This document shows positions 1 to 7,142 of a DNA stretch of 37,037 nucleotides, piece after piece. This stretch comes from Selenomonadaceae bacterium. Lineage in GTDB: Bacteria; Bacillota; Negativicutes; Selenomonadales; Selenomonadaceae. The stretch spans positions 1 to 37,037 of the forward strand of contig JAGBKP010000191.1 of NCBI GenBank assembly GCA_017635875.1, read 5' to 3'. Made by a program: the position numbers and the translations under genes. Numbering within the stretch: the first letter of the stretch is position 1; each line of letters begins with the position of its first letter. Below the pieces are notes generated by a model. It saw nothing but the letters and a program-made list of their open reading frames with translations. It was not told the origin of the DNA and did no database searches.

Positions 1-51
1 CTTGCAAAAGGTATTGAAGAAGCTTTAAAACAAACAACCGAAGTTGCTTAA
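1..51 (+). CDS. C-terminal end of a host gene (partial)
   Basis: An open frame enters from the left edge and stops with TAA at 49..51, giving the 16-residue tail LAKGIEEALKQTTEVA. This is too little to name a family. It lies upstream of the tRNA-Gln promoter and outside the prophage, so it is chromosomal. The frame is supported only by its continuity to the edge and its ordinary codon content. Confidence 0.5.
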   Translation, partial: LAKGIEEALKQTTEVA

Positions 52-109
52 ATATGCCCTAAAGACATATCACTTAATTTACAATATGTTGCGAAATAAA
101 ACAAAGTGA

Positions 110-138
110 TTGACAAGCTGATTTTTTTGCCATATATA
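110..138 (+). promoter_or_regulatory. Promoter of the tRNA-Gln gene
   Basis: TTGACA at 110..115, a 17-base spacer, then TATATA at 133..138. The expected start of transcription falls near 145, about ten bases before the mature tRNA 5' end. This is a near-consensus housekeeping sigma promoter and the best one in the window. Confidence 0.8.
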
Positions 139-155
139 AGACGCAGATGAATGAG

Positions 156-229
156 TGCTTCATCGTCTAATGGTAGGACAGCGGATTCTGACTCCGTCAA
201 TCTTGGTTCGAGTCCAGGTGAAGCAGCCA
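156..229 (+). tRNA. tRNA-Gln (anticodon CUG), prophage attachment gene
   Basis: A full cloverleaf can be drawn. The acceptor arms TGCTTCA (156..162) and TGAAGCA pair completely, the discriminator base is G, and CCA is encoded. The anticodon stem GCGGA/TCCGT encloses the loop TTCTGAC, so the anticodon is CTG (Gln). The T arm has the expected GGTTCGAGTCC. The prophage begins at its 3' end. The integrase reading frame runs antisense into the gene and stops at 197..199, so phage and host genes physically overlap. The tRNA is intact after integration. Confidence 0.95.
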
Positions 230-1855
230 ATTTGAACAGGCTTGCGATTTTAGGTTGCAAGCCTTTGTTTTTACGTTGTTTTTATCGGTTCGAATCAGTG
301 AATTTTCAAGGCTTGAAAAATTGCTTGAAATTCCGCTGCAGCCCTTATTTTGCAATGGTTCGGAGCTGTTCGGATTTTCCGAATTACTGCCGCCTTTTTC
401 ATTTAAACCCAATCTGGATACGAACTCCATTTCAGAGAACGGGAGTCGGAGTTTATAATAAACCGTTCCTTCGTATAGTTGCAGGCTTTCAAATATCAAT
501 TTCATTAACAAACGCTTCAGCTCCATATTTTCGCTGCTGTCAAAAACATCCCAAGCCTTGCTTGCAATATCAAACAAGCCGACAAGCGTTTCATCAAAAC
601 CGTCGTCTGCTTTATCGTGTGCTTTTATTTTGGCGGTGGCGCGGTCAATTTCAAGCTGCAGTTGCGCTCGCTTTGCTTCATAATCTTCTTTTTCTATTTC
701 GCCGTCCAGCCGTAAATCAAACAAGCGGCTTAATCTTTGACGTGCCTTTGTCGCTTCAGCTTGCAGGCGTCCTATTTCCTCGTTTTTGAATTTTACTTCT
801 GCATCTTTTGAATTACGCAGATGCTCCTTGAAGTCTTCAATCATATCTTCCGGAATTTTTATCCCGTGCAGAATATAAGAAATTTGCTCCGTGATGTCTT
901 TCTCCGGAATATAAAGACGCGTCCCGTCTTCCTTATAGCAGACAAGATAATAAAACTTTTTCTTTTTGATTTCACAAGGACACGTTTTCCCGCTGTTTAA
1001 GCAGGTAAATAAGCCGCGATATAGGAAAGGTATGTCACCGTGTCTAAATGGCTTTGTAGTGCCTTTCAAACGTATTTCGTGGCATTGCTCCCACATCTCT
1101 TTCGTGATAAGCGGCTCGTATATATGACGCTGAAGTTGTCCTTTTGTTACCATTTCGCCGTAATAAAAAGGATTATCCAGAATATAGGTCATTGATGTAT
1201 TTGTGATTTTGTGTCCGGTGCGGGAACGTAAATCTAATGCTTCAGCATATTTCGCAAGCTGATGAATAGAAACGCCGCCGAGAGAATATCTCTCAAATAA
1301 CAATTTGACTTTTGTTGCGTCCGGTTCTTTTAACCGGATTGAATGCTTGCCGTGTTCATCAATATAATTTTCATATCCGGTCGGAGCTGCTCCGGCAAAT
1401 TCGCCGTTGCGAACTTTGTAATCTATTGAACGCCGGACGTTTTCCGAGAGCTGCAGAACATAAGCCTTTGCTCCCATTACTGAAAAATCCCAGCGCATAA
1501 TGTCCGTTGATGATGAACGTTTGCCGATAACCATTCCTTCACGGTAAAAATGTAGTTCAATTTTTTCTTGTCGGATAAGGTCATCCAACATAACGGACTC
1601 TTTGAAACTGCGCTGGACGCGGTCAACGGCATCGGCAACAATGGCGATTGTTTCGGTTTGCTGCTTGCAGAAGTCAATCATCTGCATAAATTCCTTGCGC
1701 TTGCCGCGTGTGGATGATTCTATAATTTGGAATGTCTGGATAACATCAAGCCCTTTGCGCCTAGCATATTCTGACAGGCGCGTATTTTGGGCGGGCAAAC
1801 TGTGTCCTTCCTCTTGCTCCTTTGTTGATACTCTTGTTAATATAACAGCCTTCAA
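197..1855 (-). CDS. int: Large serine recombinase (phage integrase)
   Basis: This enzyme catalyses site-specific integration and excision. The N-terminus has the resolvase signature with R8 and the nucleophile S10 (ILTRVSTKEQ), and a DAVDRVQRS helix near residues 75-83. A recombinase domain follows. Next come a cysteine-bearing zinc-ribbon-like stretch around residues 284-306 and a long coiled coil around residues 350-415, the order usual in large serine integrases. At 552 residues the size is normal. The start is TTG at 1855: an in-frame stop lies just upstream and a GGAG site is 7-8 bases ahead. It is the last gene of the leftward operon and lies next to attL. Its last residues are encoded by the antisense of the tRNA, so the C-terminus depends on integration. 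Confidence 0.95.
   Translation of the reverse strand: MKAVILTRVSTKEQEEGHSLPAQNTRLSEYARRKGLDVIQTFQIIESSTRGKRKEFMQMIDFCKQQTETIAIVADAVDRVQRSFKESVMLDDLIRQEKIELHFYREGMVIGKRSSSTDIMRWDFSVMGAKAYVLQLSENVRRSIDYKVRNGEFAGAAPTGYENYIDEHGKHSIRLKEPDATKVKLLFERYSLGGVSIHQLAKYAEALDLRSRTGHKITNTSMTYILDNPFYYGEMVTKGQLQRHIYEPLITKEMWEQCHEIRLKGTTKPFRHGDIPFLYRGLFTCLNSGKTCPCEIKKKKFYYLVCYKEDGTRLYIPEKDITEQISYILHGIKIPEDMIEDFKEHLRNSKDAEVKFKNEEIGRLQAEATKARQRLSRLFDLRLDGEIEKEDYEAKRAQLQLEIDRATAKIKAHDKADDGFDETLVGLFDIASKAWDVFDSSENMELKRLLMKLIFESLQLYEGTVYYKLRLPFSEMEFVSRLGLNEKGGSNSENPNSSEPLQNKGCSGISSNFSSLENSLIRTDKNNVKTKACNLKSQACSNWLLHLDSNQD
223..230. other. attL core at the 3' end of tRNA-Gln
   Basis: GCAGCCAA spans the last acceptor bases, the discriminator and CCA of the tRNA plus one base, and is repeated at 36375..36382. 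The integrase lies immediately inside. Eight bases of identity is short, but serine recombinases need only a short common core. The exact crossover dinucleotide cannot be told from one sequence. Confidence 0.7.
239..270. terminator. Hairpin with T-run just inside attL
   Basis: GGCTTGC (239..245) pairs perfectly with GCAAGCC (257..263) across an 11-base loop, followed by TTTGTTTTT. It lies 10 bases after the tRNA and probably ends the tRNA transcript now that the native terminator has been displaced to 36389. It is also inside the integrase coding sequence on the other strand. Confidence 0.6.
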
Positions 1856-1988
1856 GCGACAGCTCCGTTTTCATTTTTACCAGACAATCCACCGCGTCCA
1901 TAAAATGACGCGCGGCAATATCCAGTTCGCCCCTTGTCAACGGTTTGCCGGATAGAGCCTTGATTTTATTTTGTATTCTGGCTGTCAT
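1761..1988 (-). CDS. Small hypothetical protein overlapping the integrase start
   Basis: A 75-residue frame (MTARIQNKIK...) upstream of and overlapping int by 95 bases. Its first half is charged and helical (TRGELDIAARHFMDAVDCLVKMK). The second half is probably constrained by the integrase frame. The integrase ribosome site GGAG lies inside it, so translational coupling is possible. The ribosome site for this gene (GAAGTAAT) is weak. An upstream in-frame TTG at 2015 would add 9 residues. No family recognised. Confidence 0.4.
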   Translation of the reverse strand: MTARIQNKIKALSGKPLTRGELDIAARHFMDAVDCLVKMKTELSLEGCYINKSINKGARGRTQFARPKYAPVRIC

Positions 1989-2024
1989 ATTACTTCGCTT
2001 TTCGTAATAGTTCAAGTTTAAAAA

Positions 2025-2273
2025 TCAATTTTTATGCTGCTTGCGTGCAGGATAAGAATCAATACAATTAACAAAATTATGAGTGCTGTTGTCATATTTA
2101 TATTTTCCTTCAGATAGTTTTTTTAATTCGCTCCACGTTAAGCTGTGGTCTTTTCCGGATGCGTCCCTCAAGATTAAACCGCCGCTTCTGCTGCTTTTAT
2201 AAAAGAATGTTGCATCCCAATAACCGACAAATTCAAGATTATTTGCTTTTAGCACGTCGTTTATTTTTGGCAT
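2025..2273 (-). CDS. Hypothetical early phage protein (82 aa)
   Basis: Starts at ATG 2273 with an excellent site, AAGGAG, 6 bases upstream. The protein is small and charged (MPKINDVLKANNLEFVGYWD...), with no motif that I can name. Its start overlaps the end of the small gene at 2239..2406 by 35 bases, so it belongs to the same leftward transcript. Confidence 0.7.
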   Translation of the reverse strand: MPKINDVLKANNLEFVGYWDATFFYKSSRSGGLILRDASGKDHSLTWSELKKLSEGKYKYDNSTHNFVNCIDSYPARKQHKN

Positions 2274-2406
2274 TACTTTCTCCTTTTTCTAAAATTTCAA
2301 TTTCTCTGCCGATGTCATCCGGAACGCGTGCGCCCGCAATATAGGATATACAGCTCAGCAGATAGAATATAACGCGCATCAACGCTTGTCTTTCTCTTGG
2401 TGTCAT
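2239..2406 (-). CDS. Small hypothetical membrane-associated protein (55 aa)
   Basis: A short gene that length-filtered gene calls would miss. It begins MTPRERQALMRVIFYLLSC and ends with a lysine/arginine-rich tail (NAKNKRRAKSK). The ATG at 2406 overlaps the TGA of the DUF2786 gene as ATGA, and AGAGGAAAT lies just upstream, so start and coupling are both well supported. A hydrophobic stretch at residues 12-25 suggests a short membrane or amphipathic helix. Function unknown. Confidence 0.65.
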   Translation of the reverse strand: MTPRERQALMRVIFYLLSCISYIAGARVPDDIGREIEILEKGESNAKNKRRAKSK

Positions 2407-3092
2407 TGTTCTATTTCCTCTAATACTGAAAATTCGTCGCCTTTCTCTTTCCCTGAAGTGAAAGCATCAAAATCAATTTGCCGCGCACGTCCTTTATTTC
2501 TCTTTCGTGGTTTGTAACCGAAATCATCTAAAAAGCTGTTGTTTAGGTTGTCTTTTTCAAGAACAACAAGATTTGTTCCGGTAGCTTTTACGGTGTCTTC
2601 TTTTCTTTGCGCTACTAGCTCGTCAATTCTATCGCTTAACCGGATAAAAAAACCGTCGTGAAAAGAAGTCTTTATTATACGGCGATTAGCAGTCTTCCGT
2701 TTTACACGATATTCTTCAGAACACAAATAAGCTGTAAAGCCTAAAGATTCCGCAACCTGCGCCCGTTTTACCATTTCTAAAGCAAGTTTTACCTGTTCAG
2801 AATCTCCATAATAACTATATTTTACAGAATTATGTAGTGAAAGAACGCCGAAAAAATCTCCAACGGATGCGCGAAAATAGCTAAATGACAGCGTCGCATC
2901 AGTTAAAACATCTTCTTGTTCAATGTTTTTTGTTTTGATTGCTCCCTTAATTTGGAATTTTTCAATCTGATACTTCGTCATAAGAGTATTTGCACGTTCC
3001 AGAGCTGCCATTTCTTCCGCTTCTGTTGCACCGTTTGCACGATTTATCGCAAGTAATTTCTTTATTTTTTCTATGATGTCGCTTTTATTCAT
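2403..3092 (-). CDS. DUF2786-domain protein
   Basis: 229 residues. The N-terminal 45 residues (IIEKIKKLLAINRANGATEAEEMAALERA) match the DUF2786 helical motif seen in many phage and plasmid accessory proteins. The rest fits the partner domain often attached to it, with a basic C-terminal tail (RKRNKGRARQ). Biochemical role unknown. A ribosome site AAGGAAC precedes ATG 3092. It overlaps its upstream neighbour by 8 bases and its downstream one by 4, indicating tight operon packing. Confidence 0.8.
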   Translation of the reverse strand: MNKSDIIEKIKKLLAINRANGATEAEEMAALERANTLMTKYQIEKFQIKGAIKTKNIEQEDVLTDATLSFSYFRASVGDFFGVLSLHNSVKYSYYGDSEQVKLALEMVKRAQVAESLGFTAYLCSEEYRVKRKTANRRIIKTSFHDGFFIRLSDRIDELVAQRKEDTVKATGTNLVVLEKDNLNNSFLDDFGYKPRKRNKGRARQIDFDAFTSGKEKGDEFSVLEEIEQ

Positions 3093-3477
3093 CTAACAGT
3101 TCCTTATTTTCGTGAATGTTACCGACGACTTCAATCAAGTGATATTTTTTGTAAGTATTAAAACGGTATAGTTCTTTTTTGTATTCTACACAAAAACCGG
3201 TTTCTTTATTATCCCAAACAACAAGGCATACAACTTCGCGGTCTGATGATAATTTAACAATATCCCCCTCGTAAATAAGTCTGCCTTTCTTATCACGTAA
3301 TCCCGTCGGCATTTCAGATACATAGTTTACGCTATCTTTATAAAGGTTATACATCAACCCGTATGTATTCGGCTCAATCAGTCTGTTAAACGCCGTCTGC
3401 ATATAACAATCCCAATAGATGTATTCTTTATCCTTAATACTCCAAAAACGTGGCAATAATCTATCTCTAGGATTCAT
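3085..3477 (-). CDS. YopX-family protein
   Basis: 130 residues with the YopX hallmark: a central TGLRDKKGRLIYEGDIVKL segment (near residues 58-76), a beta-rich core, and the ending IEVVGNIHENKELL. YopX proteins are common in temperate phage accessory regions and their function is unknown. A strong site (GGGGGAAG) precedes ATG 3477. Confidence 0.85.
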   Translation of the reverse strand: MNPRDRLLPRFWSIKDKEYIYWDCYMQTAFNRLIEPNTYGLMYNLYKDSVNYVSEMPTGLRDKKGRLIYEGDIVKLSSDREVVCLVVWDNKETGFCVEYKKELYRFNTYKKYHLIEVVGNIHENKELLDE

Positions 3478-3486
3478 TACTTCCCC

Positions 3487-3879
3487 CTATATATTCCAGC
3501 CGGATTTCGGAGTTTCCGGCAATATCCATAAATGACGGATGTTTGCAACGTTGACGACTTTGTCTTCAGGCGGATAATATTCCACCGCCCAAGCATTCGC
3601 AAAGCCGACAGTATTCTTAATATGCTGCAGCTCATCCCACGTTATATTTTCTTTCCAGCCGGAAGAAGATATTGTTGTCCGGTTGACTGACAATCTGAAG
3701 CCGTATTTTTCCATAAATATCTGCACAAGGTATTTACGAGAAGCAAAAACTTTGATTCTGTTCGGGTCTGTGTTTGCCGGATATTCGCTGAAAGGAATCT
3801 CTTGTAGCTCGTCGGTATATTTCTGCCGGACGAATGCTGCCTGCGCCCGTCGCATTTTTCTTGAATAAAGCTCCGTCAT
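3487..3879 (-). CDS. DUF7694-like phage protein
   Basis: 130 residues. Two stretches are recognisable from a widespread phage family: KVFASRKYLVQIF with GFRLSVNRTTI, and ENITWDELQHIKN...WAVEYYPPEDKVVNVANIRHLW. Families of this kind sit among early phage genes with no known activity. The start codon overlaps the stop of the upstream gene (ATGA), and a GAGGTG site is present. The family name is from memory of the pattern. Confidence 0.65.
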   Translation of the reverse strand: MTELYSRKMRRAQAAFVRQKYTDELQEIPFSEYPANTDPNRIKVFASRKYLVQIFMEKYGFRLSVNRTTISSSGWKENITWDELQHIKNTVGFANAWAVEYYPPEDKVVNVANIRHLWILPETPKSGWNI

Positions 3880-4226
3880 TTCAGCACCTCGTTAATTTTG
3901 CGAATTACTTTGCTGCTGCCTTTTATATCCGGATTCAAATAAGTTGCGGCTTCTTTGAGAAGGTTTCTATATTTAACAGCTTGCTGCAGAAGCTTTTTCA
4001 TCTCCGGATATGACGGCACCGGCGAAAGAATATCAACACAGCGGAGACTTTCGCGGCGGTGGTTTTTATACATAAAACTGTCCACCGCAAAAAGAACGTT
4101 CAGCTTGTTGTTCTGATACTTATAATTCCGTGCAATAACAGTCTGCCCTAAATTGTTTTTGATGTAATAGTCTTGTAGATGTGGAAGCTCGTCGCGCTTC
4201 CATTGTTTAAATAATTCTGTTGTCAT
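3876..4226 (-). CDS. Hypothetical early phage protein (116 aa)
   Basis: Begins MTTELFKQWKRDELPHLQDYY, is charged and predicted alpha/beta, and ends in a helical lysine-rich segment. No family recognised. It overlaps its downstream neighbour by 4 bases, and its start overlaps the stop of the upstream zinc-ribbon gene (TAATG). This strongly suggests translational coupling. Confidence 0.7.
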   Translation of the reverse strand: MTTELFKQWKRDELPHLQDYYIKNNLGQTVIARNYKYQNNKLNVLFAVDSFMYKNHRRESLRCVDILSPVPSYPEMKKLLQQAVKYRNLLKEAATYLNPDIKGSSKVIRKINEVLK

Positions 4227-4501
4227 TATAAATTTCCCACTTTTTCAAGTTGTTGTTTCCAGTAATTGAAATTTCTATCCTCTATCGGCTTATCTTCCGG
4301 AAAATACGTCGCCCTGCGAAGCCAGCTTTTAAAACATTCCGGACAGTAATAGCTATTAAGAACGGCGATATAATACCCGTCAAATGAAGGCTTGCCGCAG
4401 CTGTCGCATATTCCGATTGCATATCCACCTTCAACAGCCTGTAATTCAACTAAATTCAGTTTTATTACTTTGAATTTTATTCCTGTTACAATTTCAGCCA
4501 T
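4226..4501 (-). CDS. Small zinc-ribbon protein
   Basis: 91 residues with CDSC (near residue 33) and CPEC (near residue 54), a four-cysteine zinc-ribbon arrangement. Zinc binding is inferred from this spacing. Such proteins in phages may bind nucleic acid or protein partners, but nothing here says which. The ATG has an AGGAG site 5-6 bases upstream. Confidence 0.7.
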   Translation of the reverse strand: MAEIVTGIKFKVIKLNLVELQAVEGGYAIGICDSCGKPSFDGYYIAVLNSYYCPECFKSWLRRATYFPEDKPIEDRNFNYWKQQLEKVGNL

Positions 4502-4510
4502 ATCCAGCTC

Positions 4511-4720
4511 CTATTCAAAAAGTTTCTGATTTTTAGCAATGAAGCCGCGTTCAAATTCAAGAACAGCGTGAAGCGTATTCAAAACATACTCCATAAGCTC
4601 AATTTGATAATTTGCTTCTTGCTGCGTCATCTTTCCGTCTTGCACCCAGCGCGGATATAAACGCTTCCGGTAGTCAATCTCTCTCCGGACGCCTTTGATT
4701 TGTTCTGTAATTGTTACCAT
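4511..4720 (-). CDS. Hypothetical small helical protein (69 aa)
   Basis: Mostly helical and rich in charged residues (VRREIDYRKRLYPRWVQDG...). No family recognised, though proteins of this look recur in phage early operons. Ribosome site AAAGGATAAATA. Its ATG overlaps the TAA of the upstream gene by one base. Confidence 0.65.
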   Translation of the reverse strand: MVTITEQIKGVRREIDYRKRLYPRWVQDGKMTQQEANYQIELMEYVLNTLHAVLEFERGFIAKNQKLFE

Positions 4721-4920
4721 TATTTATCCTTTATGAAAAAATCTGTTATGCAGCGGATGAAGGCTGCATCCGTGAATTTTGATTTTACGATTGACGCCGG
4801 CAGAACGACGACTTCCGGATTATTTCCTTCTGTTCGAATGATGATGTGAATGTCTCCGGCTTCAATAAAGCTGACAAGCTCAACTTCAATCTTGGCGTTT
4901 TCCGTCTTAATTGTTTTCAT
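4720..4920 (-). CDS. Hypothetical small protein (66 aa)
   Basis: Begins MKTIKTENAKIEVELVSFIE; alternating hydrophobic residues suggest a small beta sandwich followed by a helix. No family recognised. Ribosome site GAAGGGCAACA. The start lies inside the last codons of the upstream gene (14-base overlap), so it is co-translated in the same operon. Confidence 0.65.
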   Translation of the reverse strand: MKTIKTENAKIEVELVSFIEAGDIHIIIRTEGNNPEVVVLPASIVKSKFTDAAFIRCITDFFIKDK

Positions 4921-5194
4921 TGTTGCCCTTCCATAATTTCATATATTCTGAAAGCTCTTTTTCTCTTTCTTTCAGAAAGGTCAACAGAGGAATAATCTGT
5001 TCGCTATTCCATAAGGTCAACGCATAAGGGTGCGACAACACTTCTTTAATACTTCCGCTTGACTGCGCTTGAAATTCTATTTCGGATATTTTTATATACC
5101 ATTTGACAATATCATTGTCCCTTTTTTCTGCTTTAATTGTAAGCGGAGCAAATTTTTTACTGATTATTCTTGATAGATTTTTGTTAATACTCAT
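4907..5194 (-). CDS. Hypothetical early protein (95 aa)
   Basis: Begins MSINKNLSRIISKKFAPLTI, with a beta-rich first half and a helical, strongly charged end (KEREKELSEYMKLWKG). Ribosome site AAGGAGAGAACA. It overlaps the methyltransferase-like gene upstream by 4 bases. No family recognised. Confidence 0.65.
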   Translation of the reverse strand: MSINKNLSRIISKKFAPLTIKAEKRDNDIVKWYIKISEIEFQAQSSGSIKEVLSHPYALTLWNSEQIIPLLTFLKEREKELSEYMKLWKGNNENN

Positions 5195-5712
5195 TGTTCT
5201 CTCCTTAATGTTTCAAAAAAGATTTTACCGTCCACGCCTTCCCAATGGCAAAGCCAAACAGAATAAAACCAGTTTGCATTTTTTGCGGTGTAATTGACGC
5301 GGCGGTCAAATACGATGACTCCGATACCATTCTGGCAATACATTCGGACGCGGTTGACTCCTGCTTCAGCTGTCATCGGCAGCAACAAAGCAAAATCTTT
5401 CTTCAGCTCATAGCAGCGTTGGATAAAATCGTCTTTATTCGAATAAGGCGGATTTGTAACGATGATGTCGTATTGTCCTTTTGGCTCGTATGAGAAGAAG
5501 TCTTGTCCTGTCGTAATGTCGGAGCAGATGACGGTATATCCGGAAGAACGCAAGACTTTTACTATATTACTGTCTTCAGTATCACACGGACACCATATCC
5601 GCACCCACGGCGTTTTTGCTAAATATTTAAGCAGCGGCTTTACGGCGTATTCCGGTGTATGCAGATTGTCGTATTTCTCGCGCTGGATGTAGTCAATCAT
5701 TGTCTTTAGCAT
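5191..5712 (-). CDS. Adenine-specific DNA methyltransferase-like protein
   Basis: 173 residues. A SAM-binding-like segment lies near residues 40-65 (WCPCDTEDSNIVKVLRSSGY, then VICSDI). The catalytic tetrapeptide NPPY (VTNPPYSNKDDF) follows near residues 86-89. NPPY is the N6-adenine/amino-methyltransferase signature. The protein is short and shows no target-recognition domain. Phage homologues of this size are often solitary and may modify phage DNA against restriction. The first SAM motif is not the classical FxGxG, so activity is uncertain. Start ATG 5712 has CGGAG upstream. Confidence 0.75.
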   Translation of the reverse strand: MLKTMIDYIQREKYDNLHTPEYAVKPLLKYLAKTPWVRIWCPCDTEDSNIVKVLRSSGYTVICSDITTGQDFFSYEPKGQYDIIVTNPPYSNKDDFIQRCYELKKDFALLLPMTAEAGVNRVRMYCQNGIGVIVFDRRVNYTAKNANWFYSVWLCHWEGVDGKIFFETLRREQ

Positions 5713-5884
5713 TGGCTTCTCCGTTAATAAGAGCGTTGACCGCTGTTGCTGAATAACGCTTCATCTTGCCGCCGGTTGGAACGGGACGGAGCTTTCCCGC
5801 CCTTTCCATTTTCTGAATTGTCTTCGGACACTTGATTTTTAGAAGCCGCATCACTTCCTTACGGGTTAATGTTTCTTCAGTCAT
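5693..5884 (-). CDS. AlpA/MerR-like small HTH protein (possible excisionase)
   Basis: 63 residues: TRKEVMRLLKIKCPKTIQKM then GGKMKRYSATAVNALI. This is the winged-helix layout of HTH_17/AlpA excisionase-like proteins: an entry helix, a recognition helix, then a wing, with the R-Y-S-x-x-A-V ending. I start at ATG 5884 because GGAG is 6 bases ahead. The earlier in-frame ATG at 5890 abuts GGAG and would be poorly used. Role could be a recombination directionality factor for the serine integrase or a transcription factor. Confidence 0.7.
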   Translation of the reverse strand: MTEETLTRKEVMRLLKIKCPKTIQKMERAGKLRPVPTGGKMKRYSATAVNALINGEANAKDND

Positions 5885-5893
5885 AAGCATCTC

Positions 5894-6139
5894 CTATAAA
5901 TCAAGCGCGTTCTTATATATATCCAGCAGCGTTTCACGTTCTTCACGGTCTGCAGGATTCATTTTGCGAATTTTCAAAATCGTTCGCATTGTCTTAACAT
6001 CAAAGCCCGCCGCCTTTGCTTCGGCGAAAATGTCGCGGATGTCTGAAGAAACACCGTTGCGTTCTTCTTCCAAGCGTTCAATGCGTTCTATAAGGCTTTT
6101 TAATCTTGCGGTATCTACACCGCCGACTTCTGTTGTCAT
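5894..6139 (-). CDS. DUF2312 / GapR-like nucleoid protein
   Basis: 81 residues. The pattern LKSLIERIERLEEERNGVSSD, then IFAEAKAAGFDVKTMRTILKIRKM and a final LLDIYKNAL, matches the GapR (DUF2312) family closely in order and length. GapR of Caulobacter binds overtwisted AT-rich DNA ahead of forks and stimulates topoisomerases. Phage copies are known, but their role is not established. The family is characteristic of Alphaproteobacteria and is the best clue to host range. Ribosome site ATAGGAG. Confidence 0.88.
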   Translation of the reverse strand: MTTEVGGVDTARLKSLIERIERLEEERNGVSSDIRDIFAEAKAAGFDVKTMRTILKIRKMNPADREERETLLDIYKNALDL

Positions 6140-6140
6140 A

Positions 6141-7133
6141 TTAGTCTCCTATTTTCTTGATGGTTGTTCTCCAATAAGCCGTTTCTCTTTCATACGGCTT
6201 CTTTATTTCGTCCGGCATTGCCTTTGTGTCATAAGACTTTTTGACAAATTGCTTATTGATAATCTCAAAACGCGTGCCGACGAATGCGTGCGGAATTTCT
6301 TTGAAGGTGGATTTTATTTGTTCATCCAAGTCTTCATATTCCTTTTTTGAAGGGATAAGCTGCTCTCTGCGTTCAAGCATTTCTTCTAATGCTTCGTTAT
6401 TGATGAAGTCTGCCGGTTTGTTTTCAACATCTGCTAAACAGAGAGATGAAAACGGGCAGCGGTCGCAAAGCTCCGGACGATATTCCGGCTCCGGATATTG
6501 TCCCGCTTTCTTCATTTCCCAGAGACGCTCCAAGCGCGAGATGATATATTCACACTCTCCATAATCCAGCGTAACAAGAATAAGTTTTTCCGTTCGGAAG
6601 TTTGAAATGATGAACAATCCTGCTTCTTGATTGTTACCGTAAAGATACAGCTGCATCTGTCTTAAATAACGACGGTAAAGCGGCTTTTTCTTAAAGTCAT
6701 CCAGAGAGTTAATCATATTGAACGAGTTTTCATTCATTGATTTAATCTCTACCGGAACAGCTTTGCCATTCCATAAGATTTTCCCGTCAATCTTTCCGGA
6801 AGCGATAACCTCGCCTTTATTGTTCTTGATTTCAAACGGGGCTTGTGTTTCCACAAATTCAAGCCCCAGTTCATAACCAAGACGGGCTTTGACGTTTTCT
6901 TCTTCCTTGTTTCCGGCGTCAAAAATTGCCTGCAGCCCGACGTCGTGAAGCTCTCTCTTGTCCCAATCAAGCACAGAATGAATCATATAACGGTCGCATT
7001 CGCTTATATCGGAGCAAGTGAAGGCTCGTTTCGGATAGCGACTTATTTTTTTTGAAAGAACGTCATTGCGGCGGGAGACGATATGGTCTGCCAGCGACGC
7101 GGCGTCTTCGTATGTTGCGTATGCGTAAGGCAT
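6141..7133 (-). CDS. PD-(D/E)XK nuclease, Cas4/RecB-like
   Basis: 330 residues. The nuclease core is visible as SGKIDGKILWNGKAVPVEIKS (near residues 112-132), giving the D...E-x-K catalytic residues. CDRCPFSSLC (near residues 223-232), with a cysteine in the N-terminal SECDRY segment, gives the four-cysteine pattern that holds an iron-sulphur cluster in Cas4/AddB-type nucleases. It probably resects dsDNA ends for phage recombination. It lies next to a putative annealing protein at 7143..7859, an exonuclease/annealing pair layout as in lambda Red. Ribosome site TAGGAG. Confidence 0.8.
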   Translation of the reverse strand: MPYAYATYEDAASLADHIVSRRNDVLSKKISRYPKRAFTCSDISECDRYMIHSVLDWDKRELHDVGLQAIFDAGNKEEENVKARLGYELGLEFVETQAPFEIKNNKGEVIASGKIDGKILWNGKAVPVEIKSMNENSFNMINSLDDFKKKPLYRRYLRQMQLYLYGNNQEAGLFIISNFRTEKLILVTLDYGECEYIISRLERLWEMKKAGQYPEPEYRPELCDRCPFSSLCLADVENKPADFINNEALEEMLERREQLIPSKKEYEDLDEQIKSTFKEIPHAFVGTRFEIINKQFVKKSYDTKAMPDEIKKPYERETAYWRTTIKKIGD

Positions 7134-7142
7134 TGTTTTCTC

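Noticed and set aside
151..789. Plus-strand 212-residue open frame starting over the tRNA
   Set aside because: Antisense to the integrase and beginning within a tRNA, with no recognisable protein features. Typical shadow frame.
5693..5712. Overlap of the methyltransferase start with the AlpA-like gene as a sign of frameshift
   Set aside because: Both genes have independent good ribosome sites and complete domains. A 20-base overlap is ordinary in this operon.
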